A stretch of 64,000 nucleotides of DNA from Terramyces sp. JEL0728 (Eukaryota; Chytridiomycota; Chytridiomycetes; Rhizophydiales; Terramycetaceae), in the NCBI GenBank assembly GCA_027603945.1, contig JADIIU010000053.1, positions 1 to 64,000 of the forward strand. Reading direction: 5' to 3'. Position 1 is the stretch's first letter; every line of letters begins with the position of its first letter. Below the pieces are notes generated by a model. The model did no database searches. It worked only from the letters and a program-made list of their open reading frames with translations, and was not told the origin of the DNA. Made by a program: the position numbers and the translations under genes. This document shows, piece by piece, positions 10,412-20,546 of the stretch.

Positions 10412-12824
10412 ATGGAAACAGAAGAAGAAATCGATTCCTCCATTTATAAACGAGTCAAGGTCTATGAAATGACAGATACCGGAACGTGGATTGATAAAGG
10501 TACTGGACATGTGGAATGTAAATATGTCGACCAAATAGAATCTTATGCAATACTAGTGCGATCAGAAACAGATGGATCTGGCATTATGAATTCAAAAGTG
10601 CAGCTGTCAGAGTATGTTCGACAGCAAGGTACCGTTTATCTTACATAGAAACACTCATTTTATGGAGTGATGATAATTTAGAATTGGCTCTGTCTTTTCA
10701 AGAACCTAAAGGGTGTGAAGATCTGTGGTACCTTTCATTAATATAGGAATCAACTGATGGAGATTCAAAAAAGGATGGCCGCCGATAAACATGATATTGA
10801 TCAACTTCCAGTTGCAAAAGTGGAAGAGGACCAGGTTGAAGTGGAGTTTATTTTACCAGAAGTTGAACTAGGTAATTTGCAGCAGATCGAAAGAATGTTT
10901 ATGATTGGTTCAAGGCACGAATCACAGCGAGAATTGATTACAAAAATTATACTAGAAACAGTCGGGCTGATTTAATGATAGGATTTTATAGATAAACTCA
11001 TACCGTTGTTAGAAACCTGCGAGGATTTGGAGAACTGGGTGGATTTATATCGCCTGGCAAATATCGTCAGAGTCGTATTCTTTCTCAACAATTTCCGGGT
11101 GTACAGTATACTATTCGAAGAAAAACATTTTAATTATATTCTAGGAATGCTCGAATGTACTTTACGCTAATTATAGATGACAGGGAGTATCCAAAACAAA
11201 AGGGGAATTACAGACAGTACTTTAACGACAATGTAACATTCAAACAAATCATTCCAATCATCAATGCAGATATCATCACCAAAATTCATTACGTATACCG
11301 TGCTTCATATATAAAAGACGTTGCTCTAGCGAGGAATTTGGAAGATTCAACATTCTCAGCGTTAAATACAATGATTTATAACTTGCAAGCAGACATACTG
11401 TTGCATATTCAGGAATATTATTTGAATGATGTATTCGATTTGTATGCAAACGAAAGCACTCCTATTGAAAAGAAACATGATATAGTAATGTTTATTCAAG
11501 ATTTGTGTACAATGGCTAAACCATATCAAAAACAAGCTAAAGCAACATTATATAGGTACAACAGAGCTAATTTTGATCTCAAGGACTATACAATCTAATC
11601 GAAACTTCGATAGCAGACAAGAGTATCCAGATTAGAAACGCCTCTGTTGCTATATTGACTAATCTGCTGGAAAACAATCCAGCGCCGGTTAGATCTTACT
11701 GTCTTTCACAAGCAGCAGATGAAAAAAAGATGCTGATTGCTTTTTTGATTGAAAGATTTGTGGAAGAAGAAGATATGGGGATTAGCTCGCAGATGGCTGA
11801 GAATATCCGAATATTACTGGACACCTCTGGCATTGGAACCAACCAAGTACTTTTTTCTAATCTAGACTCTCCCAGGAGTAGTAGACGCTGATCTAGATAA
11901 ATTCTTGGATTACTTTTACGAAAACCAATGCAATAGTTTATTTAAACCGCTGATGGATATTGAAAATGCAACAGCAGGCACAAAAAATGACGTTCAATCT
12001 CTGGACCTGAATCCAAAGTTATCATCAATTTTAAACACATTATGCGAGATGCTCAGTTTTATTATCACCCAACATGCCATGTTTAGTAAAAACTATTTAT
12101 TACATAATGATATCCTGAAAGCATGCGGCGTGCTTCTAAAATCCAAGGATACTTTCCTGCGATTAAGTAATATGTTGCTAATTACAAGGTTCGCTTCGTG
12201 TATTCCGGGTATGCTTGGGAACCAACGATGAATTTTACAGACGACTACTAATGAAGCAAGATGTCTTTGGAAAGATATTTGCATGTATATTATCAACTGA
12301 AGGAAGAAATAATCTGTTAAATTCGGCTTGTTTGGAACTGTTTGAATCTATACGCGTAGTAGCTTTGATTTAACCCAGTCTGAAGGAAGCAAACAACTAA
12401 TTACACATATTGCTACAAATTACAAGAAATATTTTGAAACTCTGAGCTATGTTGGAGTATTTAAAGGTATTCTGCTTAAATATGAACAGGGCTTGGAAAT
12501 ACCCACTACATCTCCAGAAAAGTAATTTTAGCTAATGGCAGGGTAAAACCAGTTGAAAAACCTAAAGACGGTTACGACAAAATCGATGCAAATGAAGAAG
12601 CGTATTTTAATGACGGCTCTGATGAAGAAGAGCCAGCACCAATACCCGCAAAGAGATTGCCTTCGCCCCCTCTGGAATTTGTAAGAGGTAAACCTTTAGT
12701 GCCCTATGGAGAAGAAGATGAAGAGGAAGGGATAGAGCTCAAAAAGTCTCCAGTTGTAAAGAGAAAGTTAGTAATGAAATTATCCAGTGACAAAGATAAT
12801 GGCAAACGACGAAAGCAAGAGTAA
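10412..12824 (+). CDS. PSY2: Protein phosphatase 4 regulatory subunit 3 (SMEK/PSY2)
   Basis: Ten exons joined by introns of mostly 19-23 nt encode about 790 residues. The N-terminus is the SMEK EVH1-like domain (YKRVKVYEM, GTGHVE, ILVRSETDGS, LILWSDDNLELALSFQEP). The conserved armadillo-like core follows: DFIDKLIPLLETCEDLENW, IVRVVFFLNNF, HDIVMFIQDLCTMAK, SIADKSIQIRNASV and ACLELFESIR. The tail is acidic with a terminal basic patch. SMEK proteins bring the PP4 catalytic subunit to substrates in DNA damage and centrosome control. One junction at about 11556-11600 is off by a single base with any GT-AG intron I can place (see findings). All other junctions keep frame. Confidence 0.92.
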
Positions 12825-12856
12825 TAAAAAATCTTCTCGATTTGTTTGTCAATCTA

Positions 12857-13276
12857 ATGCCCAGAAAAGCAAAAACAAAACCACTGGAATTCACCGAAAT
12901 GCTAATGATCATTGGTGCAGTAATATTCATAGCAGGTTTGATTTTCTTTTGCTTTTTCAGAAAACGACGAAACAGATACCACCAGGACGACCCGTACGTT
13001 GCAAAGGTAGACTTGAAAGAGCGCTACGGAGAACTTGAAAAACGTGCAGTAAAGATAGACGAATTACCTACAGAAACCTTACTGTTATTAAAGCGAGATG
13101 GGAAACTTAATGATAGCACTGTTCAACATTTAATTGATATTGGGAAACTACCTGGGCCAGATGGAAAGTTCAAAAAGGTAAGGGAAAAGAAAGAAAGGAC
13201 AGTTGAAACAGCGCCAGAGTCTACTCCAACTACACCTACACCAAAGAAGAGGGGAAGACCAAAAAAGAAAAAGTAG
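12857..13276 (+). CDS. Small single-pass membrane protein with basic tail
   Basis: An intronless frame of 139 residues starts at the ATG at 12857, only 32 bp after the PSY2 stop. A hydrophobic segment (MLMIIGAVIFIAGLIFFCFF, residues 15-34) is followed by a positive cluster RKRRNRY, predicting a single membrane anchor with a cytosolic C-terminus. The soluble part has a helical region and a Pro/Thr stretch ending KKRGRPKKKK, an AT-hook-like basic motif. I do not recognise the family. Confidence 0.7.
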   Translation: MPRKAKTKPLEFTEMLMIIGAVIFIAGLIFFCFFRKRRNRYHQDDPYVAKVDLKERYGELEKRAVKIDELPTETLLLLKRDGKLNDSTVQHLIDIGKLPGPDGKFKKVREKKERTVETAPESTPTTPTPKKRGRPKKKK

Positions 13277-13300
13277 AATAAAATAGTCACTGTTATCAGT

Positions 13301-14260
13301 TTAATGAGATTCGTTTGGGTTTACAAAGTGGAATTGTTTTGCCCCAGTAATGTCAAGTATAGAACCATAGATTGCAAATTGACCAGCAGTCAAAGTACCA
13401 ATCATCACACAACGAGGTCCTAGCCCGTTCAAGCAGAGACGTCGGAACCCAGTTTCCTTGGCCAAGTTCCATAATCTGGAAGTGATAGATCCGCTACCGC
13501 CAGCACCTTCCTTGTTAATCATGGACAAGAGAGTATCAGCTGGGTGAGAAATAATAGCGGCTGCAACACCAGCAACAACGCCAGATGCCATGTTAACCAC
13601 AAAGTTGGTTGAAGACTTTGCAGTTTTTTGATTGATTCCAGTGAATTTGTAAATATTTTCAGCTGTATATCCTTGGACAGCAAATTTAGCCATAGTATAC
13701 GGAATTTGCTTGAACAAAATTGGACCAAATCCAGAGTAGAAGCCTTTGATAACACCGTCTTGAGCAATGATTTTAGGGAAAGCACTGGCTAATCCAGAAG
13801 CAAATCCAGGGTTGGACACCAAACGAATACGAGTAGCTTCAAGCGGACACAGGAAAATATCTGCAATAAATTCTGCACAAGCAGCTGCACCCAAGTATAT
13901 CGGAAATCTATACTGCCATGCTTTCTCGTCCCCAATTGCCTGAGTAGCTCTGATTTTAAAGAATTCGACACCGCCAAATTTGAACCATCCTTGTACAAAG
14001 TAGCCAACAGCGGTTGGACCAAAACCAGTTGCTAAAGCTGCAACACCTTCCTTTGCGATAATTTGGCGGAACCCGGCAACCATACCTTTGTTGTATACAG
14101 TAGGTTCTAATTGAATACGGGTTTTAACAACATCAACAGGTGTTAGGGCTCCATGAGTAATAGCGCAGCAGATACCACCAGAGAGCGCACTTTTTGTGAA
14201 ATAGGTCAAATCAAAAGGTCCTTGTTCCTGGATTAAAAAGTCATTTACGTGTATTCCCAT
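13301..14260 (-). CDS. Mitochondrial phosphate carrier
   Basis: A complete intronless carrier of 319 residues. Three repeat signatures are visible: TPVDVVKTRIQ near residue 40, CPLEATRIR near residue 138 and HPADTLLSMIN near residue 240, each in the P-x-[DE] position of mitochondrial carriers. The segments FTKSALSGGICCAITHGALT and GFGPTAVGYFVQGWFKFGG are specific to the SLC25A3/MIR1 phosphate carrier, which imports phosphate with protons across the inner mitochondrial membrane for ATP synthesis. It is a paralogue of the partial gene at the window start. Confidence 0.95.
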   Translation of the reverse strand: MGIHVNDFLIQEQGPFDLTYFTKSALSGGICCAITHGALTPVDVVKTRIQLEPTVYNKGMVAGFRQIIAKEGVAALATGFGPTAVGYFVQGWFKFGGVEFFKIRATQAIGDEKAWQYRFPIYLGAAACAEFIADIFLCPLEATRIRLVSNPGFASGLASAFPKIIAQDGVIKGFYSGFGPILFKQIPYTMAKFAVQGYTAENIYKFTGINQKTAKSSTNFVVNMASGVVAGVAAAIISHPADTLLSMINKEGAGGSGSITSRLWNLAKETGFRRLCLNGLGPRCVMIGTLTAGQFAIYGSILDITGAKQFHFVNPNESH

Positions 14261-14327
14261 TTTATTTTCTCGGATTTTTCAAAGTGAAACAGACCATTTC
14301 AAAATTTCAGCAACTCATCTCCTACAT

Positions 14328-14657
14328 TTGCAAGAACGTTATTTCAATTTAATAAAGGAAGGGAAGAAGAAGAAGGAAGGAAGAACCAATTCCGGGATTT
14401 CTGCATCCGTAAACGTTGGAGATCTCATTACATTTGAATTGCATGATAAAAGTGAAAGACTTTTGGTGCAAGTGTCTGGCATAAACAAGTACAATTCTTT
14501 CGCAGAGTTGCTAGCCACCGAAGGCATCGAAGAAATGCTTCCTGAATCTGGCTTGGCTTTGGAAGGGGCTGTTGAGTTGTACCGAGGATTTCCTTCATAT
14601 AAAGAAAGGGAAGCGCAATTTGGTACGCTATGCATCGCATTTCGGTTGGTGAAATAA
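14328..14657 (+). CDS. ASCH-domain protein (5' end unclear)
   Basis: The open frame encodes about 110 residues with the complete ASCH pattern: an ERYFNLIKEGKKKKEGR start, VGDLITFE, LLVQVSGINKYNSFAELLAT, EGIEEMLPESG and the final FGTLCIAF. ASCH domains are thought to bind RNA or modified nucleotides. No ATG precedes the conserved start in frame: the first in-frame ATG lies well inside the domain. A further exon upstream, overlapping the divergent phosphate carrier promoter, or a non-AUG start are the options, so the 5' coordinate is provisional. Confidence 0.75.
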   Translation: MQERYFNLIKEGKKKKEGRTNSGISASVNVGDLITFELHDKSERLLVQVSGINKYNSFAELLATEGIEEMLPESGLALEGAVELYRGFPSYKEREAQFGTLCIAFRLVK

Positions 14658-14919
14658 AGAATCAGTGCATTTCTTGGAGGACTTTTTCAGTTTATGCAAC
14701 ACGTTATCAGGTGGTATTGAAATTATGCTGGGCAATGCATGCAGCTTCAGAATGAAAAGATGTTGAGCTGCAGCCTGAATGTATCCGCAAGTTTATAGAT
14801 TTGGAGCCAGAATGTTTCATCTCTATCTCCAGCCTACCTTGTTTTCCAGCGATATTTAAGGAAAAATCGCTGGTAAAAATCACAGCCATTTTTCCAATTT
14901 GGCAAATTACTGAAAAAAC

Positions 14920-17289
14920 ATGAAGCGAATAATAGTCGTTACTCACCAAATCCCTTGGATATACAAGGAAGACAACAACGAGATTACGCTCGCGTTACGC
15001 CGAGGACACTCTGCACAATCCAGCGGCGCTTATTCTCTGAAATCTGAATTCGAACTGGTCTTTGTTGGATGGTCAAGAGAATCATGGACAGATGAAGCAA
15101 AGAAACAGCTATGGGAACAGGAAAGAGGAATTATCGTTGAAATGGACTTGAATATCGGGATGGGACATTATGAAGGATACTGCAAAACTGGTTATCGATT
15201 ATTAACGCAGAACTATGGCCAATGTTCCACTACATATTATGGGATAACGCTACGGATGGCACTGTGGAACAGAAAAAGTGGGATTGCTACAAGAAAGCAA
15301 ACCAAATATTCTGCAATGTTATTTCGCGGGCATACGAGGAAGGCGATCAAAGTAATCGGCCATTAACTCTAGTCTGGATTCATGATTATCACTTGATGCT
15401 ACTTCCTTCTCTTTTGCGTGCCAATTTCCCAAAATCAGTCCTTGGATTCTTTCTACATACCCCATTCCCGAGTTCAGAGATATTTAGGTGTCTGACAAGT
15501 AATAATTCGCTAAAGTAGAACGGACTGAAATTTTATCCGGCCTTCTTGGAGCCAATTTGATTGGATTCCAAACATATTCCCATGCCCGACACTTTATCAG
15601 TAGCTGTACCAGGGTGATTGGGTGTGAATCGACTCCAAGCGGTGTGGAATACCATGGGTTTTTTGTGTCTATTGGGATTTTTCCTATTGGAATCGACCTG
15701 GAACGCCTTCAACGGTTTCGTTCGAACCCAGAGGTGCATGAAAAGGTGAGACAAATCAGACAGTTGTATGAAGGAAAAAAGATTATTTTCTCACGAGACA
15801 CCATGGACCACATCAAAGGCATCGCCCACAAAATGGAAGCATTCGAAAAGTTTTTGGAAATATATCCCGAATGGCACAACAAAGTACTTATGAATAACTC
15901 TAGGTTGCACTAGTACAAGTATCGACCAGCAAGCAAAAGGAAAATCCGCAGGTTGTTTCCCGAGTGTCTAAAGTAGTTGCTAGAATCAATGGAATATATG
16001 GCTCCCTTGAATCTGTTCCGGTACACCATTATCACCACAATTTGGATCCTGAAGAATACTTTGCTCTGATGAGTATAGCAGATATTGCTTTGATTACCCC
16101 TTTAAGAGATGGGATGAACACAACCTGCCATGATTTTGTTGTATGTCAGCAAGAAAACAAGGGAGTGCTAATCCTTAGTGAATTTGCAGGCACAGCTGGT
16201 GCAATGGCAGGTAAAATATGGTTTATTTTAGGAGCTATACTTGTAAATCCTTGGGATTTTCCTGGTGTCGCCGGTGCCATCAACGAAGCACTTTGCAAAA
16301 CCTTTGATGAGCGTTCGGTAAAGCACAAGGTACAGCAGTGTTAATTTAGCATCTCTATGACTATGTTACCAGCCATACTGCTGAAATCTGGGCAAAGAGC
16401 TTCATTAAAGAGCTGCAAGTCAAATCATCTATACCTGATCAAGTCAACCCAACACCATGGCTTGATTTCGAAAGGGTAAAGAAATCTTATGATAAAGGGA
16501 AAAAGAGGCTTTTGCTATTTGACTACGATGTAAAATTCTCTAACTTTAGGGAACCCTAACTCCGATTGTCAAAATCCCAAAAGATGCTGTTCCTCCGCCA
16601 AAAATGCTTGAGGCACTGCAGAAGCTTGTTGATGATGAAAACAATGTAATCTTTATTATTTCTGGTCGCGACCAAGATTGCTTGGACGATTGGCTTGGCC
16701 ACATACCTGGCTTAGGTTTATCAGCCGAGCATGGTTCTTTCATCAAATATCCTGGAGGAAAGTGGATTAATCTCGCCGCTGAATTGGATTTGGAGTGGAA
16801 AAATGAAGTCATTGAAATCTTTGATCGCTACACCGACAGAACTCCCGGCTCTTTTATTGAACACAAGCGCTGCTCGATTACTTGGCATTATAGACTAGCC
16901 GACCCCACATTTGGTCTTTTCCAGGCAAAAGAGTGCGAAAATGTATTGGTTAATAATATTGCCTCCAAATTACCAGTTGAAGTTATGGTGGGCAAGAAAA
17001 ACCTGGAGGTGATTGATTTTAATAATAGGTTCGTCCAACCTCTATGAATAAAGGTGAAATTGTCAAACGGCTGGTGCAAAGCAGACAACCAGACTGCGAT
17101 TTCGCAATTTGTGCTGGAGACGACCGTACTGACGAAGATATGTTTAAAGCACTCTCAAAATCAGATTTAGATCCTGATGATGTATACACCTGTACATTGG
17201 GTTCAGCAACCAAGTTGACCCGCGCAGCCTTTTATGTGTCAGCTCCTTCTGATATCATCAATTTGTTATGCAAGCTTGCATTTGAATAA
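14920..17289 (+). CDS. TPS2: Trehalose-6-phosphate phosphatase with inactive synthase domain (TPS2 type)
   Basis: Eight exons joined by 20-21 nt introns encode 742 residues. Residues about 1-480 form a GT20 glycosyltransferase fold: MGHYEGYCKTELWPMFHYIL, WIHDYHLMLLPSLLR, FFLHTPFPSSEIFRC and VEYHGFFVSIGIFPIGID. Where true synthases have RDGMNLV..E, this has RDGMNTTCHDFVVCQ, as in Tps2/Tps3-type subunits, so synthase activity is unlikely. Residues about 500-740 form a HAD phosphatase with LLLFDYDGTLTP, FIISGRD and CAGDDRTDEDMF, all intact. A 20-nt intron (16530-16549) cuts the catalytic DYD/GT motif. The product removes phosphate from trehalose-6-phosphate for stress and spore protection. Confidence 0.92.
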
Positions 17290-17364
17290 ACATAATAAAT
17301 AATTTTGCTCAGTCAGGTGTTGCCTACATGTCGGATAATTTCTTTATTGTTACCCGACGGGTTT

Positions 17365-18507
17365 ATGAAAGCTAAAACTTTAATGACAAAAATCACGAAA
17401 ACCGGAGGCAGAGAATTTCAAATTCCAAAGCCAAACGCTTTGCCGGCTCATCATAACCCAAGCGGAGGGTTTATAAATCCGTGGAGCAGTTTTATAGCAA
17501 CCTCATTCACGGATGTATTCAAAATGTTTGGGAGTGTAATGTCGACCACTCCTAAACCAACAGCCAACGAACTGCCAAAAGTAATTGACGTAGATTTCAA
17601 GAAAATCAAGGCTATTAATGATGGCGAGGCACGAGAAACCATGATGGTGAATATTATCTTATTTAGGCAACCTGGTTGGGACATGCAGCCGTGCTACTAT
17701 CAGTCAAAGGCTCGAATGTATTATTCGACCCTTGTTTATCTGAAAGATGCTCTCCAGTATCTTTTGCCGGCCCAAAGAGACTTGTCCCGCCGCCTTGCAA
17801 GTTTGAAGTACTCTAATTTAACCTAGGAACTTCCAAATGTTGATGTAGTGGTTATCAGTCACAACCATTACGACCATTTGGATTTGCCTGTAATGCAGAA
17901 ACTTGCCAAGAAGGATACCTGGTTTTTTGTGCCTTTGGGCAACAAAGAGCTGTTGGTTAGCTCTGGTATTTCAAACGTCATCGAGTGCGACTGGTGGGAC
18001 GAATACCAAGTATCAAATGACAGGTTTGACATCAAGATCGCTTGCACTCCTTGCCAGCATTTCACAGGAAGATCTTTGACTGACAGATTTAAAACTTTGT
18101 GGAGTTCATGGGTTGTCCTATCTGGCGAAAAACGATTCTTTTTCGGTGGAGATACTGGGTATAGGACTGTTAGAGAAGGTATGGACGAGGAAACTGCTCC
18201 TACTTGCCCAGCTTTCAAAGAAATAGGAGATAAATATGGCCCATTTAATTTATCTGCAATTCCTATTGGGGCTTACTCTCCCAGATGGTTCATGTCTGCT
18301 GTGCACTGCAATCCAAGAGACGCTGTCGATCTTCATTTAGATATTAAATCATTAAAGTCTGTGGGGATGCACTGGGGCACTTTTATACTGACAAATGAAC
18401 CAGTCAATGAACCTCCTGTTAAATTGCTGGAAGAAATGAAAAAACGAGGGTTGGATCCAAACGCATTTCATGTCGTTGATGTTGGAGGCCAGGTTAGTGC
18501 TGTTTAG
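17365..18507 (+). CDS. NAPE-PLD-like metallo-beta-lactamase phospholipase
   Basis: Three exons (20- and 19-nt introns) encode 367 residues from the ATG at 17365. The di-zinc signature HNHYDHLD is present, followed by CTPCQHFTGRS, FFFGGDTGYR, IPIGAYSPRWFM and MHWGTF. These are the motifs of N-acyl-phosphatidylethanolamine phospholipase D and its fungal relatives, which hydrolyse N-acyl-PE. Length is close to the family's. The first exon is divergent. Three upstream residues could be added if another ATG were used, but 17365 is the first in frame. Confidence 0.92.
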
Positions 18508-18566
18508 TGGGCGGTTACGCAATCACATTTGCGGGGAAATAATTTCCATCCCATCTTCAATAAATC

Positions 18567-18713
18567 ATGACTGCTGTCCAAGTTGGATATTTTAAGGCTA
18601 ATGTACTATTAATCTGTTGCGCTTGGACCTAGTTATCTGTTGCTCTGTCCTATATTCAAGATCTGTCCCACGCCACTCTCACATTAAATTTGCAGAGGTC
18701 TTTTGAATTTTAA
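18567..18713 (+). CDS. Possible very small gene or leader (38 aa) before the ACBP gene
   Basis: An ATG at 18567 opens MTAVQVGYFKAN. If a 30-nt GT-AG segment (GTACTATTAATCTG start, GGACCTAG end) is removed, the frame continues through SVALSYIQDL to a stop 11 bp before the next ATG. No family is recognisable. It could equally be 5' untranslated sequence. Confidence 0.2.
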
Positions 18714-18724
18714 CCAAGTTTGAA

Positions 18725-19000
18725 ATGCCATCTGCTGAATTCGACAAAGGTACTTTTTGCAATTAACCATTAGCCGCTGAAGACGCAAAGAACTTGACTA
18801 CCAAGCCATCAAACGACGACCTCTTAGCTCTCTATTCTTTGTTCAAGCAAGCTTCCGTTGGTGATTGCAATACCGACCGCCCAGGAATGCTTGACTTTAC
18901 TGGAAGAGCAAAGTGGGACGCATGGAATGCTCTCAAAGGTACTTCCCAAGCAGATGCTGAAGCAAAGTACATTGCCAAAGTCAAATCTCTCCAAGGTTAA
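18725..19000 (+). CDS. Acyl-CoA-binding protein
   Basis: Two exons joined by a 24-nt intron (18750-18773) encode 83 residues, the standard ACBP length. Diagnostic features are [53 protein letters not shown] and [12 protein letters not shown]. These include the Tyr, Lys and Trp residues that contact the acyl-CoA. It is a cytosolic carrier of long-chain acyl-CoA esters. It lies next to a NAPE-PLD-like enzyme, so two lipid genes are adjacent, but I would not infer a shared pathway. Confidence 0.95.
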
Positions 19001-19110
19001 ATAAACTGCAGATTTGTAATTTTACTTGTTGGATAAAGAATGTGTTCCGTTGCAGACAGTGCCTTGCCATTGTACCAACATGAAGCCTATCCGCAGATGT
19101 ACAATTAAGT

Positions 19111-20506
19111 TTATTTTGTTACAATGATAGCCATATTTCTTGGACTTACATCTGGGTCGGCCATTGCAATTAATTCAACATGGAAATTGCTCTCAGACAT
19201 GTACATACACCGATCCGCCAAAATAAGCGATTCGATGACATTCGCCAGCATTGTTCTTAAGGTCCATATTGCTGCTATCTGTGGGTATGCAGACGAATGC
19301 CAGTCAAATGTTCCCAGTACCAATCCATCTTCCAGTGCTTGGCTACAACCTAGCCGTTCTAAAGCTGCTTTTGTGTAGGTTATAGGATTTGCACAGGCTT
19401 GAGAACCCAGTTTCTTTATAGCTACCTCCCCTCCAGATGATTTCAAAGCTTCCGAATGGGTCTGTGAGTCCATCTTTATATTATTGTCAATCAATAGCTT
19501 TTGTAAAACAGATCTGTAAAACAGCCTCCTCAACGATTCTTTAATGGCATCGGTATCTTCCCACCTCTGTGTTGCTTGGCTACATTAAACTAAATTACCA
19601 CGCGACCATCCGATTATGTAACCCCAGAGAGAATGGTTTCATAGAATTCGCCAGTGGGAAACCAACTCTATCGCCTTGATTCTCGCTCTCAGTCAATAAT
19701 TGATAACAACCTACGATCAATTTCAACATACATCCAAGATTCACCAACCCGACAACATTTTCTTTTTGATAGCCCTTGAATCCATTCAGCATAGCAACCG
19801 CCAGGTCTCCACAAGTATGTAATCCACAAATAATCCATTTCTTTCCAACAACATCAGGAAAACAACGTTCGACTTTGTCAAAGATCGCTTCAAACCCGTC
19901 CTCGATTGATATTGTACTGGTCATGAACCGCAACACTCCACTAATATTCCTTTTATGATGTTTGTACAAACTCAAAATCCTATTTGCGCGCTGTTCACCA
20001 CCAGAGGTCTGTAATATATCACTATCCAGTGCAATAACATTATAGCCGTATTGATAAGCCAATACAGACGATAGATATCCTTGTCCAGCTCCAAAATCCA
20101 GGACATGTGTCACTTGGTTTTTTGCACACAAGTCATCTATATAAACAGCAGTGGTTTTGACTTCGGCAATCTTTTTTTGTTTCATCCCAATTTGTACTTC
20201 TCTATCCAGCTGGCAGTATTTCAAATCAGAGTCTGGAAACCGCCTCAGTCCCAAATTCGAAGCAAGGTGGACAAACTCTTTTAGTGAATCCGGCCATTCG
20301 TCATTCAATCTCCCTTTGGATACCATATCGCATAATGTGTCTATGCTCTCGAATTGAAGAAACTTCCAATCGTCTGGGAAATTATTATTCCAGTAATCAA
20401 AAGTAAGGAAATCAATCGCAAAAAAGTCTGATAACCACGAATATTTTCTGATAAATTCCTGCAATTCATTGATACTGGCAATTGTTTCGTTCAAATTTTT
20501 CGACAT
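19111..20506 (-). CDS. METTL25/RRNAD1-family methyltransferase
   Basis: Three exons with introns of 21 and 19 nt encode 451 residues from the ATG at 20506. A SAM-binding core is visible: VTHVLDFGAGQGYLSSVLAY (glycine-rich loop) and VIALDSD. It is followed by the family-specific GLHTCGDLAVAMLNGF, VGLVNLGCCYQLL, MVACQATQRW (joined by the second intron) and the C-terminal SPRNMAII. The family is conserved in eukaryotes; its substrate is uncertain (RNA or protein). The start codon is 40 bp from that of the divergent ECM16 gene. Confidence 0.9.
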
Positions 20507-20546
20507 TTTCAATTATAATTTTTTTTTGTTTTTTGAAATATTTTGA

